Below are positions 18,381-25,967 of a stretch of DNA of 64,000 bases, piece after piece (position 1 is the stretch's first letter; the number at the start of each line of letters is the position of its first letter). The translations under genes and the position numbers were made by a program. A model generated the notes under the pieces. It was not told where the DNA came from, ran no database searches, and saw nothing but the letters and a program-made list of their open reading frames with translations. Origin of the DNA: AC-32 sp963754265 (GTDB lineage Bacteria; Actinomycetota; Thermoleophilia; Gaiellales; Gaiellaceae); the NCBI GenBank assembly GCA_963754265.1, contig CAVWFB010000007.1:62001-126000 (forward strand). The letters are read 5' to 3'.

Positions 18381-18950
18381 CTACACGGGCGCGTCGAAGA
18401 TCGCGAACCAGCGCGAGAGGTCGTTCTCGACCGGAAGCTCTTTTTCCAGCTTCGCCTTCAGCTCGAGCTCCTCCGCGTTGTCGCGTTCCTTGTCCTCGCC
18501 CTTCGGCACGAACGGCCAGAAGGCGCCCCGCTTGAAGCCGTAGATCCAGTAGACCTTCTTGCCGTTCCCCTCGAACGGGAAGACGGCGGCCAGCAGCTGC
18601 GGGCCGAAGCCGCGCGACTCGAGCTCGGACGCGATCAGGTGAACTGTCGCGACCAGGTCCTCGAAGTCAGGGTCCCGGACGACCAGCCACTCGAAGTCGA
18701 ACTCGTCCGAGCGCCGCTCGACCTTGGAGCCGGACTCGTTCGCCACCGCGTCGAGCAGCTCCTGGAGCTCGTTCTCGGCCCGCACGAACTCCCCGGCCGA
18801 GAGGGACTTGAAGCAGACGCCGGCCGAGCCGGTCGATTTCAGCCCGAGCTCCGCCTCGAGCGTGATGCGGGCGGTGGAGATCGCGAACAGCCGCTCGCCG
18901 GCGGCGTCCTTGAGCTTCTTGCGCCCGAAGAGGACGTTGCCGAGGCCCAA
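18381..18950 (-). CDS. pspAB: PspA-associated protein PspAB
   Basis: The 189-residue soluble protein begins MGLGNVLFGRKKLKDAAGER and contains AVCFKSL-like (AGVCFKSLSAG) and VYWIYGFKRGAFWPFVP segments. These match the PspAB family found next to HtpX in actinobacterial Psp-type loci. There is no signal peptide. It starts three bases after the htpX stop, so the two are one transcript. The likely role is in sensing or buffering envelope stress together with PspA and the HtpX protease. The name rests on sequence pattern and context. Confidence 0.82.
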   Translation of the reverse strand: MGLGNVLFGRKKLKDAAGERLFAISTARITLEAELGLKSTGSAGVCFKSLSAGEFVRAENELQELLDAVANESGSKVERRSDEFDFEWLVVRDPDFEDLVATVHLIASELESRGFGPQLLAAVFPFEGNGKKVYWIYGFKRGAFWPFVPKGEDKERDNAEELELKAKLEKELPVENDLSRWFAIFDAPV

Positions 18951-18953
18951 GCG

Positions 18954-19871
18954 CTAGTCGACGGGCCGGCCCATCTCGCGCGCGATCTCGGACAGCGCGG
19001 CGAGCCGCTTCTCGAGCGGCGGGTGCGTCATGAAGAGCTCGGACGTCTTCTTGCGCCAGTTCGTCGGCACGATGAAGAAGGCGTTCATGGTCTCGACCTG
19101 GCGGAGATCCTGCTGCGGGATCATGGTGATCTGGCTCGCGATCTTCTGCAGGGCGCTCATCAGATGCTCGGGCGCGCCGGTGATCAGAGCCGAGCCGCGG
19201 TCGGCCGCGAACTCGCGGTACCGGGAGATCGCCAGGATCAGGATCTGGCTGAGGAAGTAGGTGACGATCGAGACGACGACCACGATCAGCCAGACGGGCA
19301 CGCTGTTGTTGTTGTCGCGGTTGCCCCCGAAGCCACCGAACATGCCGGAGTAGAGCCCCCAGCGGGTCAACAGGCCGGCCAGCATCGCGAAGAAGCTCGC
19401 CACGGTCATGACGAGGACGTCGCGGTTGGCGATGTGCGAGAGCTCGTGGGCCAGCACGCCCTCGATCTCCTCCGGCTCGAGCCGGTTCCAGAGACCGGTG
19501 GTGACGGCCACTGCGGAGTGCTTCTGGTTCCGCCCGGTGGCAAACGCGTTCGGGACGTCCGACTCGATGATTGCCACACGCGGCTTGCGCAGGTCGGCCA
19601 TCGCCGCGAGCCGCTCGATCATGTCGTGCAGCGCCGGCGCCTCGTCGCGGTCGACTACCTTGGCGCCGGCGGCGCGCAAGGCGAGCTTGTCCGAGGTGAA
19701 GTACTGGAACAACGCCAACCCGCCGACGATCACGAGCATGAGCACGAGGCCCGCGTTGAGGACGTAGAAGAGCGCGAGCGCGAAGAAGACGTAGAGCAGA
19801 CCGAGAAGGGAGCCCGTGAAGAGCATCCGCAGCGTCAGCCCGGCGTCGCGTCCATAAGCCTTGCGTTTCAT
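18954..19871 (-). CDS. htpX: Membrane zinc metalloprotease HtpX
   Basis: The 305-residue protein has two N-terminal transmembrane helices (LYVFFALALFYVL and LVLMLVIVGGLALFQYF). The zinc-protease motif HELSH is at residues 142-146, and a further pair of hydrophobic segments (LVMTVASFFAMLAGLL and VWLIVVVVSIVTYFLSQILI) follows. A downstream EFAADRGSA motif provides the third zinc ligand. HtpX degrades damaged membrane proteins during envelope stress. It is followed by pspAB three bases downstream. Its start lies 16 bp from the divergent membrane-protein start at 19887, so the two genes share a very short promoter region. Confidence 0.95.
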   Translation of the reverse strand: MKRKAYGRDAGLTLRMLFTGSLLGLLYVFFALALFYVLNAGLVLMLVIVGGLALFQYFTSDKLALRAAGAKVVDRDEAPALHDMIERLAAMADLRKPRVAIIESDVPNAFATGRNQKHSAVAVTTGLWNRLEPEEIEGVLAHELSHIANRDVLVMTVASFFAMLAGLLTRWGLYSGMFGGFGGNRDNNNSVPVWLIVVVVSIVTYFLSQILILAISRYREFAADRGSALITGAPEHLMSALQKIASQITMIPQQDLRQVETMNAFFIVPTNWRKKTSELFMTHPPLEKRLAALSEIAREMGRPVD

Positions 19872-19886
19872 CGAGAATCGGCCCCC

Positions 19887-21404
19887 TTGAAGGCGAGAAG
19901 GTTCACGACGATTGTAGCCTTGGCGATTGTTGCGGCCGCGTTAAGCCGGGCTGCAACGGCCGCCCCATCCGAGCAGGTAGCTGTGCTTTTGGTGCCTGCG
20001 ACCGCCAAGGTCTTCCAGTCGCCGCTCGGCGCCCAGGGGTTGCTCGTGCCCGGCGAGGGGGCGACGGTGAGCAGGCGCGGAGCGCTCGCCTCCCTGCTCA
20101 GCGGCGAGATGGGCAACGCGATCCTCCGGAACGGCGTGCCCCATGGTGCGCCGATCATCTCGCTCAGCCGGCAGGCGGCGCGGACAACGTTCTACGTCGC
20201 CCTTCCGCCACCGGGGAAGCACCACAACGTCCGCAGATACCCCATCGCGGTCGTCGGCCCCGGCTACAGCGGCGTCCTGACCTCCAGCTCGACGAGGCTG
20301 CCCGGCCTCGTCTCGATCGCCGACGTCGCGCCGTCGGTGAAGGCTCTGCGCCGCGGCGAGGAGCCGCGGATCCGCTCGAAGCCCTCCGGCGACCCGTTCG
20401 GAGCCTTGGCCGACCTCGACTACCGCCTCGACCAGGCCCACGACTCGCGGATCCTCGCCACGCTCGTCCTCATCGGCCTGCTGACCGTGCTCGGCGTGCT
20501 CGCGCTCGTGACCCGCGCTCCGGAACTCGGCCGCGCGGCGTTCCTCGCTCCCTCCTCGTGCATCGCCGCCGCCGTCGCCCTCAGCGCGGTCGGCGTGACG
20601 AGACCGTGGGCGACGGGGCTCGGCATCGCGCTCGTGGGAGCCGGCGTCTCGCTGGCGGCGGGCCTGCTCCTTCCTCCGCGACTGCCAATGGCGTTCGGGA
20701 TCGCGGCGCTGTTCGTCTTCCTCTTCACCGTCATGTGGGCAAAGCCCGAGTGGAACACGCTCGCGGTGATCGGCCCGCACCCGGACGGCGGCGGCCGCTT
20801 CTACGGGGTGACGAACCAGATCGAGACGCTGTTGCTCGCGCCGGCGCTCGTGCTCGGAGCGCTCGCCGGCGCGCGCCTGCTGCCCGCGATCGCCCTGGCG
20901 ATCGCCGCCGGGATCGCCGCCAGCCGGATCGGCGCCGACGGCGGCGGCCTCGTCGTCTACCTGTCGGGGTTCCTCGTCCTCTGGCTCCGCCTGCGGCGGG
21001 TTCCTGCAGCGAAGGCCGTTGCTGCGACGGCGGCGTCTGCTGCAGCTGCGCTCGCGCTGGTCGGGATCGACGCGGCCACCGGCGGATCGAGTCACGTCAC
21101 CAAGGCCGTCGGCGGCGGTCCCGGCGCGGTCCTCGGCGATCTCGGCCACCGGCTCCACCTGTCGGAGGCGGCGGTCACATCCACCTGGAACGCGGCGCTC
21201 CTCTTCGCTATGGGCCTCGGTGCGCTCGTCTGGCTCGCGTTGCGCCGACCGCGACTCGCGGTGCTCGACGCCCTGCTCGTTGCCCTCGCGATCTCGTTGC
21301 TCGTCAACGACACGCCCACCGACGTCGCGGGCTACGGAGGCCTCTCGGCCCTCCTCCTCTGGGCCTGGGCGAGAAGCGAGGAACGCGAGTTCCCCCTTCA
21401 GTAG
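19887..21404 (+). CDS. Polytopic membrane protein with N-terminal extracytoplasmic domain
   Basis: The likely start is TTG at 19887 (505 residues); no ATG or GTG lies in a sensible place and the site is weak. A signal-like helix (TTIVALAIVAAALSRAATAA) is followed by about 190 extracytoplasmic residues. Phrases such as LTSSSTRLPGLVSIADVAPS recall the C-terminal part of alkaline-phosphatase-superfamily proteins, but no catalytic metal site is seen. About nine transmembrane helices follow, with a GPHPDGGGRFYGVTNQ loop and a NDTPTDVAGYGG motif near the end. The function is unknown. The cytochrome c lipoprotein gene starts 11 bp downstream, so they are probably co-transcribed. Confidence 0.75.
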   Translation: MKARRFTTIVALAIVAAALSRAATAAPSEQVAVLLVPATAKVFQSPLGAQGLLVPGEGATVSRRGALASLLSGEMGNAILRNGVPHGAPIISLSRQAARTTFYVALPPPGKHHNVRRYPIAVVGPGYSGVLTSSSTRLPGLVSIADVAPSVKALRRGEEPRIRSKPSGDPFGALADLDYRLDQAHDSRILATLVLIGLLTVLGVLALVTRAPELGRAAFLAPSSCIAAAVALSAVGVTRPWATGLGIALVGAGVSLAAGLLLPPRLPMAFGIAALFVFLFTVMWAKPEWNTLAVIGPHPDGGGRFYGVTNQIETLLLAPALVLGALAGARLLPAIALAIAAGIAASRIGADGGGLVVYLSGFLVLWLRLRRVPAAKAVAATAASAAAALALVGIDAATGGSSHVTKAVGGGPGAVLGDLGHRLHLSEAAVTSTWNAALLFAMGLGALVWLALRRPRLAVLDALLVALAISLLVNDTPTDVAGYGGLSALLLWAWARSEEREFPLQ

Positions 21405-21415
21405 ACTCGCGCCGG

Positions 21416-21841
21416 ATGCGCCGTATCGCATTGCTTTTCGGGGTCCTGCTCGCGCTCCTGCTTGCCGGCTGCGGCGGAAGGGAGGTGGTGCTCCCGACCG
21501 CCGAGACGGTCATCGGCCCGGTGCCGACCACGACCACCGCCGCCGCGGCGCCCGGCGATGCGAAGGCCGGTGCGGTGCTCTTCACGTCACAGGGCTGCGG
21601 CGGCTGCCACACGTTCAAGCCGGCCAAGACGAACGGAACGATCGGGCCGGACCTCGACAAGCTCCCGGGCTATGCGAAGACTGCCGGCCAGCCGCTCGAC
21701 GCCTTCGCGCACGAGTCGATCCAGAATCCGAGCGCCTACGTCGAGAAGGGGTACCAGCCGACGATGCCGGACTTCGGGCAGACGCTGTCCGCGAAACAGA
21801 TCTCCGATCTCGTCGCCTACCTGACGCAGACGAAGGGTTGA
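21416..21841 (+). CDS. Lipoprotein class I cytochrome c
   Basis: The 141-residue precursor has a lipobox (LLAGC, Cys19), a Thr/Pro-rich linker and one c-type domain. The haem motif is CGGCH (Cys61, Cys64, His65) and the likely distal Met is in PTMPDF near residue 116. The C-terminal helix LSAKQISDLVAYLTQTK is typical. It should be tethered to the outer face of the membrane and carry electrons, though no oxidase or reductase genes are adjacent. The ATG at 21416 lies 11 bp after the membrane-protein gene, and its stop overlaps the serS start. Confidence 0.92.
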   Translation: MRRIALLFGVLLALLLAGCGGREVVLPTAETVIGPVPTTTTAAAAPGDAKAGAVLFTSQGCGGCHTFKPAKTNGTIGPDLDKLPGYAKTAGQPLDAFAHESIQNPSAYVEKGYQPTMPDFGQTLSAKQISDLVAYLTQTKG

Positions 21842-23058
21842 TCGATCTCAGAGCCGCGCGGGCCGACCCCGAGGGGTTCCGCGCCGCGCTCGCGCGCAAG
21901 GGAGCTGCCGAGCAGTTCGACGAGCTGCTCGCCGCCGACGAGCGCTGGCGCGAGCTCGAGACGCAGGCGAGCGAGCTACGCGCGCAGACCAAGACGAAGG
22001 GCAAGCCGACGCCGGAACAGCTCGAGCAGCTTCGTGGGCTGAAGGCCGAGCTCCAGCGCGTCGAGGCCGAGCACGAGGAGGCCGCCCAACGCCGGCAGGA
22101 GCTGCTCGACCGGGTGCCGAACCCGCCGGATCCCTCGGTTCCCGACGGCGACAGCGAGGACGACGCAGTCGAGGTACGACGAGTCGGCGAGCCGCCGTCG
22201 TTCTCGTTCGAGCCCCGAGACCACCTCGACCTGGCGGCTGGGCGGGGTTGGATCGACCTGGAGCGAGCCGCCAGGGTCTCGGGGGCCCGCTTCGCCTACC
22301 GCCTCGGCGAGGCGGCTCTGCTCGAGCTCGCGCTCTACCGCTTCGCGCTCGATCGGCTCGTCGCGAAGGGCTTCGTGCCGGTGCTGCCGCCGGTGCTGGT
22401 GCGCGAGGAGGCGATGTACGGCACCGGCTTTTTGCCGACCGACGAGGTCAACATCTACCGAATCGAGCGCGACGAGCTCTACCTGACCGGCACCTCGGAG
22501 GTAGGGCTCGCGGCGTTCCACCTCGGCGAGGAGCTCGACGAGCTGCCACTGCGCTACGCGGGTTACTCGACGAACTTCCGGCGCGAGTCGGGCGCCGCGG
22601 GCAAGGACACCCGCGGGATGTTCCGGGTGCACCAGTTCGACAAGGTCGAGATGTTCGTCTTCACCGAGCCCGATCGCTCGATCGAGGAGCACGACGCGCT
22701 GCTCGCGCTCGAGGAGGAGCTCGTCCAGGAGCTCGGCCTCCCCTACCGCGTCGTGAACGTCGCGGCCGGCGACCTCGGCGCCTCCGCCGCCAAGAAGTAC
22801 GACATCGAAGCCTGGTTCCCGGGCCAGGAGCGCTACCGGGAGATCACGTCGACCTCGAACACGACCGACTACCAGGCCCGGCGCCTCGGCATCCGCTTCA
22901 GGCGCCGGGGGAAGCTCGAGCCGGTGCACACGCTGAACGGCACCGCGATGACCGCGCGCTGGCTGATCGCCGTGCTCGAGAACTTCCAGGACGAACGCGG
23001 CGAGATCGCCGTTCCCGAGGTCCTGACCGGCTTCGGCGCGCCCGCCCGACTGGCCTAG
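21838..23058 (+). CDS. serS: Seryl-tRNA synthetase
   Basis: A class II synthetase of 406 residues. The N-terminal antiparallel coiled coil spans about 30-100 (QTKTKGKPTPEQLEQLRGLK). The catalytic domain has motif 2 (YSTNFRRESGAAGKDTRGMFR) split by the serine-specific TGTSEV loop, and motif 3 (LNGTAMTARWLIAVLENFQ). It attaches serine to tRNA-Ser in the cytoplasm. The start is TTG at 21838, overlapping the stop of the cytochrome gene (TTGA); ATG is absent, and IDLRAARADPEGFRAAL is the usual SerS opening. A tRNA-Ser(UGA) gene lies 12 bp downstream, which is a fitting neighbour. Confidence 0.96.
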   Translation: MIDLRAARADPEGFRAALARKGAAEQFDELLAADERWRELETQASELRAQTKTKGKPTPEQLEQLRGLKAELQRVEAEHEEAAQRRQELLDRVPNPPDPSVPDGDSEDDAVEVRRVGEPPSFSFEPRDHLDLAAGRGWIDLERAARVSGARFAYRLGEAALLELALYRFALDRLVAKGFVPVLPPVLVREEAMYGTGFLPTDEVNIYRIERDELYLTGTSEVGLAAFHLGEELDELPLRYAGYSTNFRRESGAAGKDTRGMFRVHQFDKVEMFVFTEPDRSIEEHDALLALEEELVQELGLPYRVVNVAAGDLGASAAKKYDIEAWFPGQERYREITSTSNTTDYQARRLGIRFRRRGKLEPVHTLNGTAMTARWLIAVLENFQDERGEIAVPEVLTGFGAPARLA

Positions 23059-23070
23059 ACTCGCGTCTCA

Positions 23071-23159
23071 GGCGGGGTGCCAGAGCGGACGAATGGGGCG
23101 GTCTTGAAAACCGCTAACGCCGTAACAGGTGTTCCTGGGTTCGAATCCCAGCCCCGCCG
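23071..23159 (+). tRNA. tRNA-Ser (anticodon TGA)
   Basis: An 89-nt class II tRNA. The acceptor GGCGGGG pairs with CCCCGCC, the discriminator is G as expected for serine, and loop CTTGAAA sits on a GCGGT/ACCGC stem. A long variable arm (TAACGCCGTAACAGGTGTT) and a T arm GGGTTCGAATCCC are present. It lies directly after serS and marks the left end of a small accessory patch. Confidence 0.96.
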
Positions 23160-23471
23160 CTAGAGCAAGCCGAAACAGGCATGGTTGACCCAGATAGGAC
23201 AGAAAGAGAGCCCCTTGCGGGGCGCGACGATGCGGAGCAGCCGCCGACTCTCGTGGTCAAGACCTCAAGCTCGTAAGCCCCAAGCCGGAGACGCATCTGT
23301 CTAAGCACCAGGCGGCCTTGACGGGGCTTTGGGCCTCTCCCTCGACCCTTGGCGTCCCCCCGACGCCACAAGGTCGCCTGGCCGGTTTTTGCTGAGTCCA
23401 AAAAGGGAACTCTCCCAAGCGCTAGATGGGTAGGCGGGGCCGCCCTAAGCGCACCCCCCAGGACGCCTCCC
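23160..23471. other. Gene-poor stretch after tRNA-Ser
   Basis: I see no convincing gene here. A minus-strand open frame (stop near 23114) opens with MRLRLGAYELEVLTTR but then becomes Ser/Cys-rich and runs into the antisense of the tRNA, so I do not call it. A GGCGTCC/GGACGCC-type inverted sequence lies near 23351-23367. Confidence 0.4.
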
Positions 23472-23528
23472 TAGGCGTTCGGTTCGCGGCCCGGCTTGCT
23501 TGACTGCCTACAGGCAGGGGCGCACACT
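23472..23528 (+). promoter_or_regulatory. Promoter and leader module A of the tiny-gene family
   Basis: The segment TAGGCGTTCGGTTCGCGGC is followed by a -35-like TTGACT (23500-23505), a 17-bp spacer and CACACT (23523-23528), 35 bp before the ATG at 23563. The same order recurs at 56574-56633 in front of the paralogous gene. It is therefore a conserved promoter/leader, although the -10 match is poor for a vegetative sigma factor. Confidence 0.55.
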
Positions 23529-23562
23529 GGCCTTAGCAGCTGGCTAGCAAAGGCAGGTCGAG

Positions 23563-23751
23563 ATGCCGGGACTGCTGAATCATTGGATTCGACGATCGCG
23601 CCAAAGGAAGCGAGAGCGGTGGGAGGCCGACCACGGCCACCTGAGCGAGCAAGAGAAGTTCGTGGCCGATGAGTACCAACCGGGCCGGGAGCCACCCACG
23701 TACGCCACTAAGGGCTTTGACGAGCAGAGCCGCGGGAGGCCGAAGCACTAG
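23563..23751 (+). CDS. Tiny basic/acidic protein, paralogue of the gene at 56770
   Basis: The 62-residue product opens MPGLLNHWIRRSRQRKRERW and ends with a FDEQSRGRPKH tail. The copy at 56770 aligns end to end: the same QRKRERW block at residue 14, the same LSEQ(E/D) centre and a tail differing at only two positions. The family is highly charged with no membrane segment or Cys. I do not recognise it. It shares an upstream leader with its paralogue and precedes the 23761 gene by nine bases, so the two are probably co-transcribed. Codon use is less G/C-extreme than in neighbouring housekeeping genes. Confidence 0.72.
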   Translation: MPGLLNHWIRRSRQRKRERWEADHGHLSEQEKFVADEYQPGREPPTYATKGFDEQSRGRPKH

Positions 23752-23760
23752 GAGGTAACC

Positions 23761-24042
23761 ATGGCAGTAGCTGTCGTATACCGCCCACCAGCGCTGAGCG
23801 CCGAGAAGTACAAGGCGAGCTGGGCCGAAGGGTCACCTATGCCGGACCCTGAGGGCCTTCTGTTCCACGCCGGCGTGGGTGAGGGCGATGACTTCTTCAC
23901 CGTCTCCATATGGGAAGACCGTGAGGCTTACGATGCATTCGCATCGAGTTTCAAAGAGGCGCTGGGCGCCGAAGGTTATGAGGGGGGAGCGCCCAAGATA
24001 CTCCCGGTTCACCACACGATCGATCATGGAGTTCCCGCCTAA
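23761..24042 (+). CDS. Small dimeric alpha-beta barrel (ABM-like) protein
   Basis: The ATG at 23761 follows a near-perfect AGGAGGT. The 93-residue product has the ferredoxin-like pattern of the dimeric alpha-beta barrel superfamily: a first strand, GLLFHAGVGEGDDFFTVSIWEDREAYDAF and a final strand KILPVHHTIDH. Members include antibiotic-biosynthesis monooxygenases, haem-degrading enzymes and many proteins of unknown role. The substrate is not evident. It follows the tiny basic gene and is closed by a good terminator at 24072. Confidence 0.82.
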   Translation: MAVAVVYRPPALSAEKYKASWAEGSPMPDPEGLLFHAGVGEGDDFFTVSIWEDREAYDAFASSFKEALGAEGYEGGAPKILPVHHTIDHGVPA

Positions 24043-24071
24043 AGCTTTCCGGGACCCCCAAAGAAAAAGCG

Positions 24072-24096
24072 AGCCGCCTTCGGGCGGCTTTCTTTT
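24072..24096 (+). terminator. Rho-independent terminator
   Basis: A seven-bp stem AGCCGCC/GGCGGCT with a UUCG tetraloop is followed by TTCTTTT, 30 bp after the stop at 24042. An A-rich run before the stem (aagaaaaagcg) also suits transcription from the other strand. Confidence 0.9.
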
Positions 24097-24153
24097 GCCC
24101 AAAATCCCCGCCCTGTGTTACAACGTTCTCTCGATAGTGAAAGGAGAAAGGCT

Positions 24154-24357
24154 GTGGCGAGAAAGACCGTGCTTGTATCCGATATCTCTGGACGCGAAAT
24201 CAGGGACGACAAAGACTCCGCGAAAGTGGCGATCAGCTATGGAGACGCGCGACGTGGCCGAGTCGAGCTGGACGTGCTGGCGAACGAGGTAGACGAGCTT
24301 GCCGGCAAGGGCAGGAAGGTCGCTCGCCGTGGACGTAAGCCGAAGGCTGCTCAGTAG
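24154..24357 (+). CDS. Small Lsr2-like DNA-bridging protein
   Basis: The GTG at 24154 follows AAGGAGA by about seven bases. The 67-residue product begins MARKTVLVSDISGREI. It continues with KVAISYGDARRGRVELDVLANEVDELAGKGRKVARRGRK and a short Lys/Ala tail. The N-terminal strand-turn and the basic Arg/Gly tail resemble the dimerisation half of Lsr2, but the full HTH DNA-binding half is missing. It could be a truncated nucleoid-associated protein or an Lsr2-like modulator. It lies between two hairpins (24072 and 24444), so it is probably its own transcript. Confidence 0.68.
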   Translation: MARKTVLVSDISGREIRDDKDSAKVAISYGDARRGRVELDVLANEVDELAGKGRKVARRGRKPKAAQ

Positions 24358-24443
24358 TTCAGGCCACAGCCCGTCTCGTTTGTGAAGGTTTTGTAACTAC
24401 GGGGTTCCATTAGTCCTGACCGGGTAAAGATTCCGGTGCCGGC

Positions 24444-24509
24444 GGGAGACCAACCCTGCGGGGACTGAATACGCGCGGCGGGAGAGACGCGCGGGAGGGC
24501 TGGTCTCCT
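24444..24509 (+). ncRNA. Candidate structured RNA or two-way terminator
   Basis: GGAGACCA (24445-24452) pairs with TGGTCTCC (24501-24508). The helix continues, across one mismatch, with CCCT/AGGG. An inner CGCGC/GCGCG hairpin (24472-24493) sits inside, making a roughly 65-nt branched fold. No U-run follows. It lies between the Lsr2-like gene and the convergent gene ending at 24566. It matches no riboswitch consensus I know. Confidence 0.4.
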
Positions 24510-24565
24510 GCTTGGCGTTTCCTCTATCCATTCAGGCTCTTGATTGCGAGCCCCCTAACACTTCG

Positions 24566-24983
24566 TTAACAATGCGAAATGGCCGGGCCGGTTGCTCCCT
24601 CTCTCCCCTGGGTGGCCTGGCCACCCTCGGAGCTTCCGCCCGGCCCTTTCAGAAGACGCGCCGACGGACCGAACTTGCCTTTTGCGGCTCCGTCACGCCA
24701 CTGCCCCCACGGGTCAGCCTGCTTCTCAATCTTGATCTCGACAATGTGGTCAGGGTGAATCCAGAGGTCGAACTGTGCGCCGTCATCAATGTCGGACGAC
24801 CCAACCTGAATCAGTGAACTGGATTCCTTGGCTGCTTTGATCGTGTCCCGAATGTCAAGGATGATCGGCGTTTGTAGTCGTGGGCGTACCTGGCCCTCGC
24901 TGTGGTGCCTCACTGAGGTAATAGACCACTAGCGCCCCAGGGGTGACTAGATCGGCAATCAGGTTGTCGGTGGGGTCACTCAT
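24566..24983 (-). pseudogene. Hypothetical protein, single frame break
   Basis: The ATG at 24983 opens MSDPTDNLIADLVTPGALV and reads well for about 30 residues, then stops. One base shifted, the frame from about 24900 continues smoothly (QTPIILDIRDTIKAAKE, then DLWIHPDHIVEIKIEKQ). Removing one base from the CAGCGAGG stretch near 24900 gives one 138-residue protein with a Gly/Gln-rich tail. I do not recognise the family. Local base composition is more A/T-rich than flanking genes, in keeping with acquired DNA. Confidence 0.55.
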
Positions 24984-25193
24984 TGGGCTTTTCTGATTCG
25001 TTAAACGTCGTCATACGAATTTGAGCCAGTTTCATGTGGATTCCAGCCAGGAAATTTTCTGAGGTCAGCCAGATGCACGGGTTTGGATGGACGTACTCTG
25101 CCGGCCAAGGGCTTACATGCTCCCGGGTTCGATTGCCTGGCTTTCCCAGGCGTTTCCCGTTGGTTGAGCTGGGTCCTGGCGCTGTGACTGTGC

Positions 25194-25670
25194 TCAGCTC
25201 TCGTGCCGTTTCGTGAGGTGCGCGTGGATCTGCCTCGTCAGGTCGGCGACCTGCTCGGTCAACTCCTTGTCCTGCACCGTGAGGTCGGTGTTCGACTGGA
25301 GCAGCTCGAAGATCTTGTCGGTTTCCGCCTTCGCTGCTCGCTCGAGTCGGTTGTGGTTTTTGTCGACTCGATCGGAACGGAGCTTGTCGCGGTCCGCCTG
25401 GCGCGTCTGGGCAAGCAGGATCAGCGGCGCTGCGTACGCAGCCTGGAGTGAGAACAGAAGGTTCAAGGCGATGAAGGGATAGACGTCCCACGCGAACCCG
25501 AGATGCAACTGGGTCGAATTCGCCACCACCCAGGCGAGAACGGCGACGGTCTGCCCGACGATGTACTGCGGCGTGCCGAAGAACCTCGCGGCCTTCTCCG
25601 CTAGCCGCCCGAACGCATCGGTGCCGAACGCACCATGCATCTCCAAACGCTGATGATCCGGTTGGGTCAC
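25194..25670 (-). CDS. DUF1003-family membrane protein
   Basis: The 158-residue protein has two adjacent transmembrane helices, around YIVGQTVAVLAWVVAN and PFIALNLLFSLQAAYAAPLI. A charged helical C-terminal tail (RQADRDKLRSDRVDKNHNRLE and onward, coiled-coil-like) follows. The FGTPQY and LNLLFSLQAA motifs are typical of DUF1003, a widespread small membrane family without an assigned function. No operon partner is apparent: the nearest minus-strand gene upstream is 300 bp away. Confidence 0.9.
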   Translation of the reverse strand: MTQPDHQRLEMHGAFGTDAFGRLAEKAARFFGTPQYIVGQTVAVLAWVVANSTQLHLGFAWDVYPFIALNLLFSLQAAYAAPLILLAQTRQADRDKLRSDRVDKNHNRLERAAKAETDKIFELLQSNTDLTVQDKELTEQVADLTRQIHAHLTKRHES

Positions 25671-25967
25671 GGCCTAGCCTGCGCGGTCTCTGGACAGCAC
25701 AAATGGCGTGTTCCCGACCTTGCAGCCCGTTCCTCCCGCCGTGACCTTCGGGCCGCTTTGACTTGCGAGAGAGGCGGCGTGAAGAGGCGCGGCTTCGGCT
25801 CCTCTCCCCAGAGCCCCGACGCGTTGCCCGTACGACCCAGCCCCGAGTCAACACGGTGAAGTCAACGCCGAGCCGAAGCCGCCCTGCGTGGACCCACTCG
25901 CCCACGTTTGTGTGAAACCAAACTAGCACCGTGCCGCCACAAACGGCAACCGGCGCAGCGGCGCTTG

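Noticed and set aside
17769..19886. Long plus-strand extension upstream of the membrane protein at 19887
   Set aside because: The upstream part is antisense to the CHRD, pspAB and htpX genes and has no motif of its own.
23114..23401. 95-residue minus-strand frame after tRNA-Ser
   Set aside because: It ends in the antisense of the tRNA (GIRTQEHLLRR style) and its later part is low-information.
25100..25150. tRNA-like sequence with GGGTTCGATTG
   Set aside because: The stems do not close into a cloverleaf; kept only as a weak attachment-site echo.
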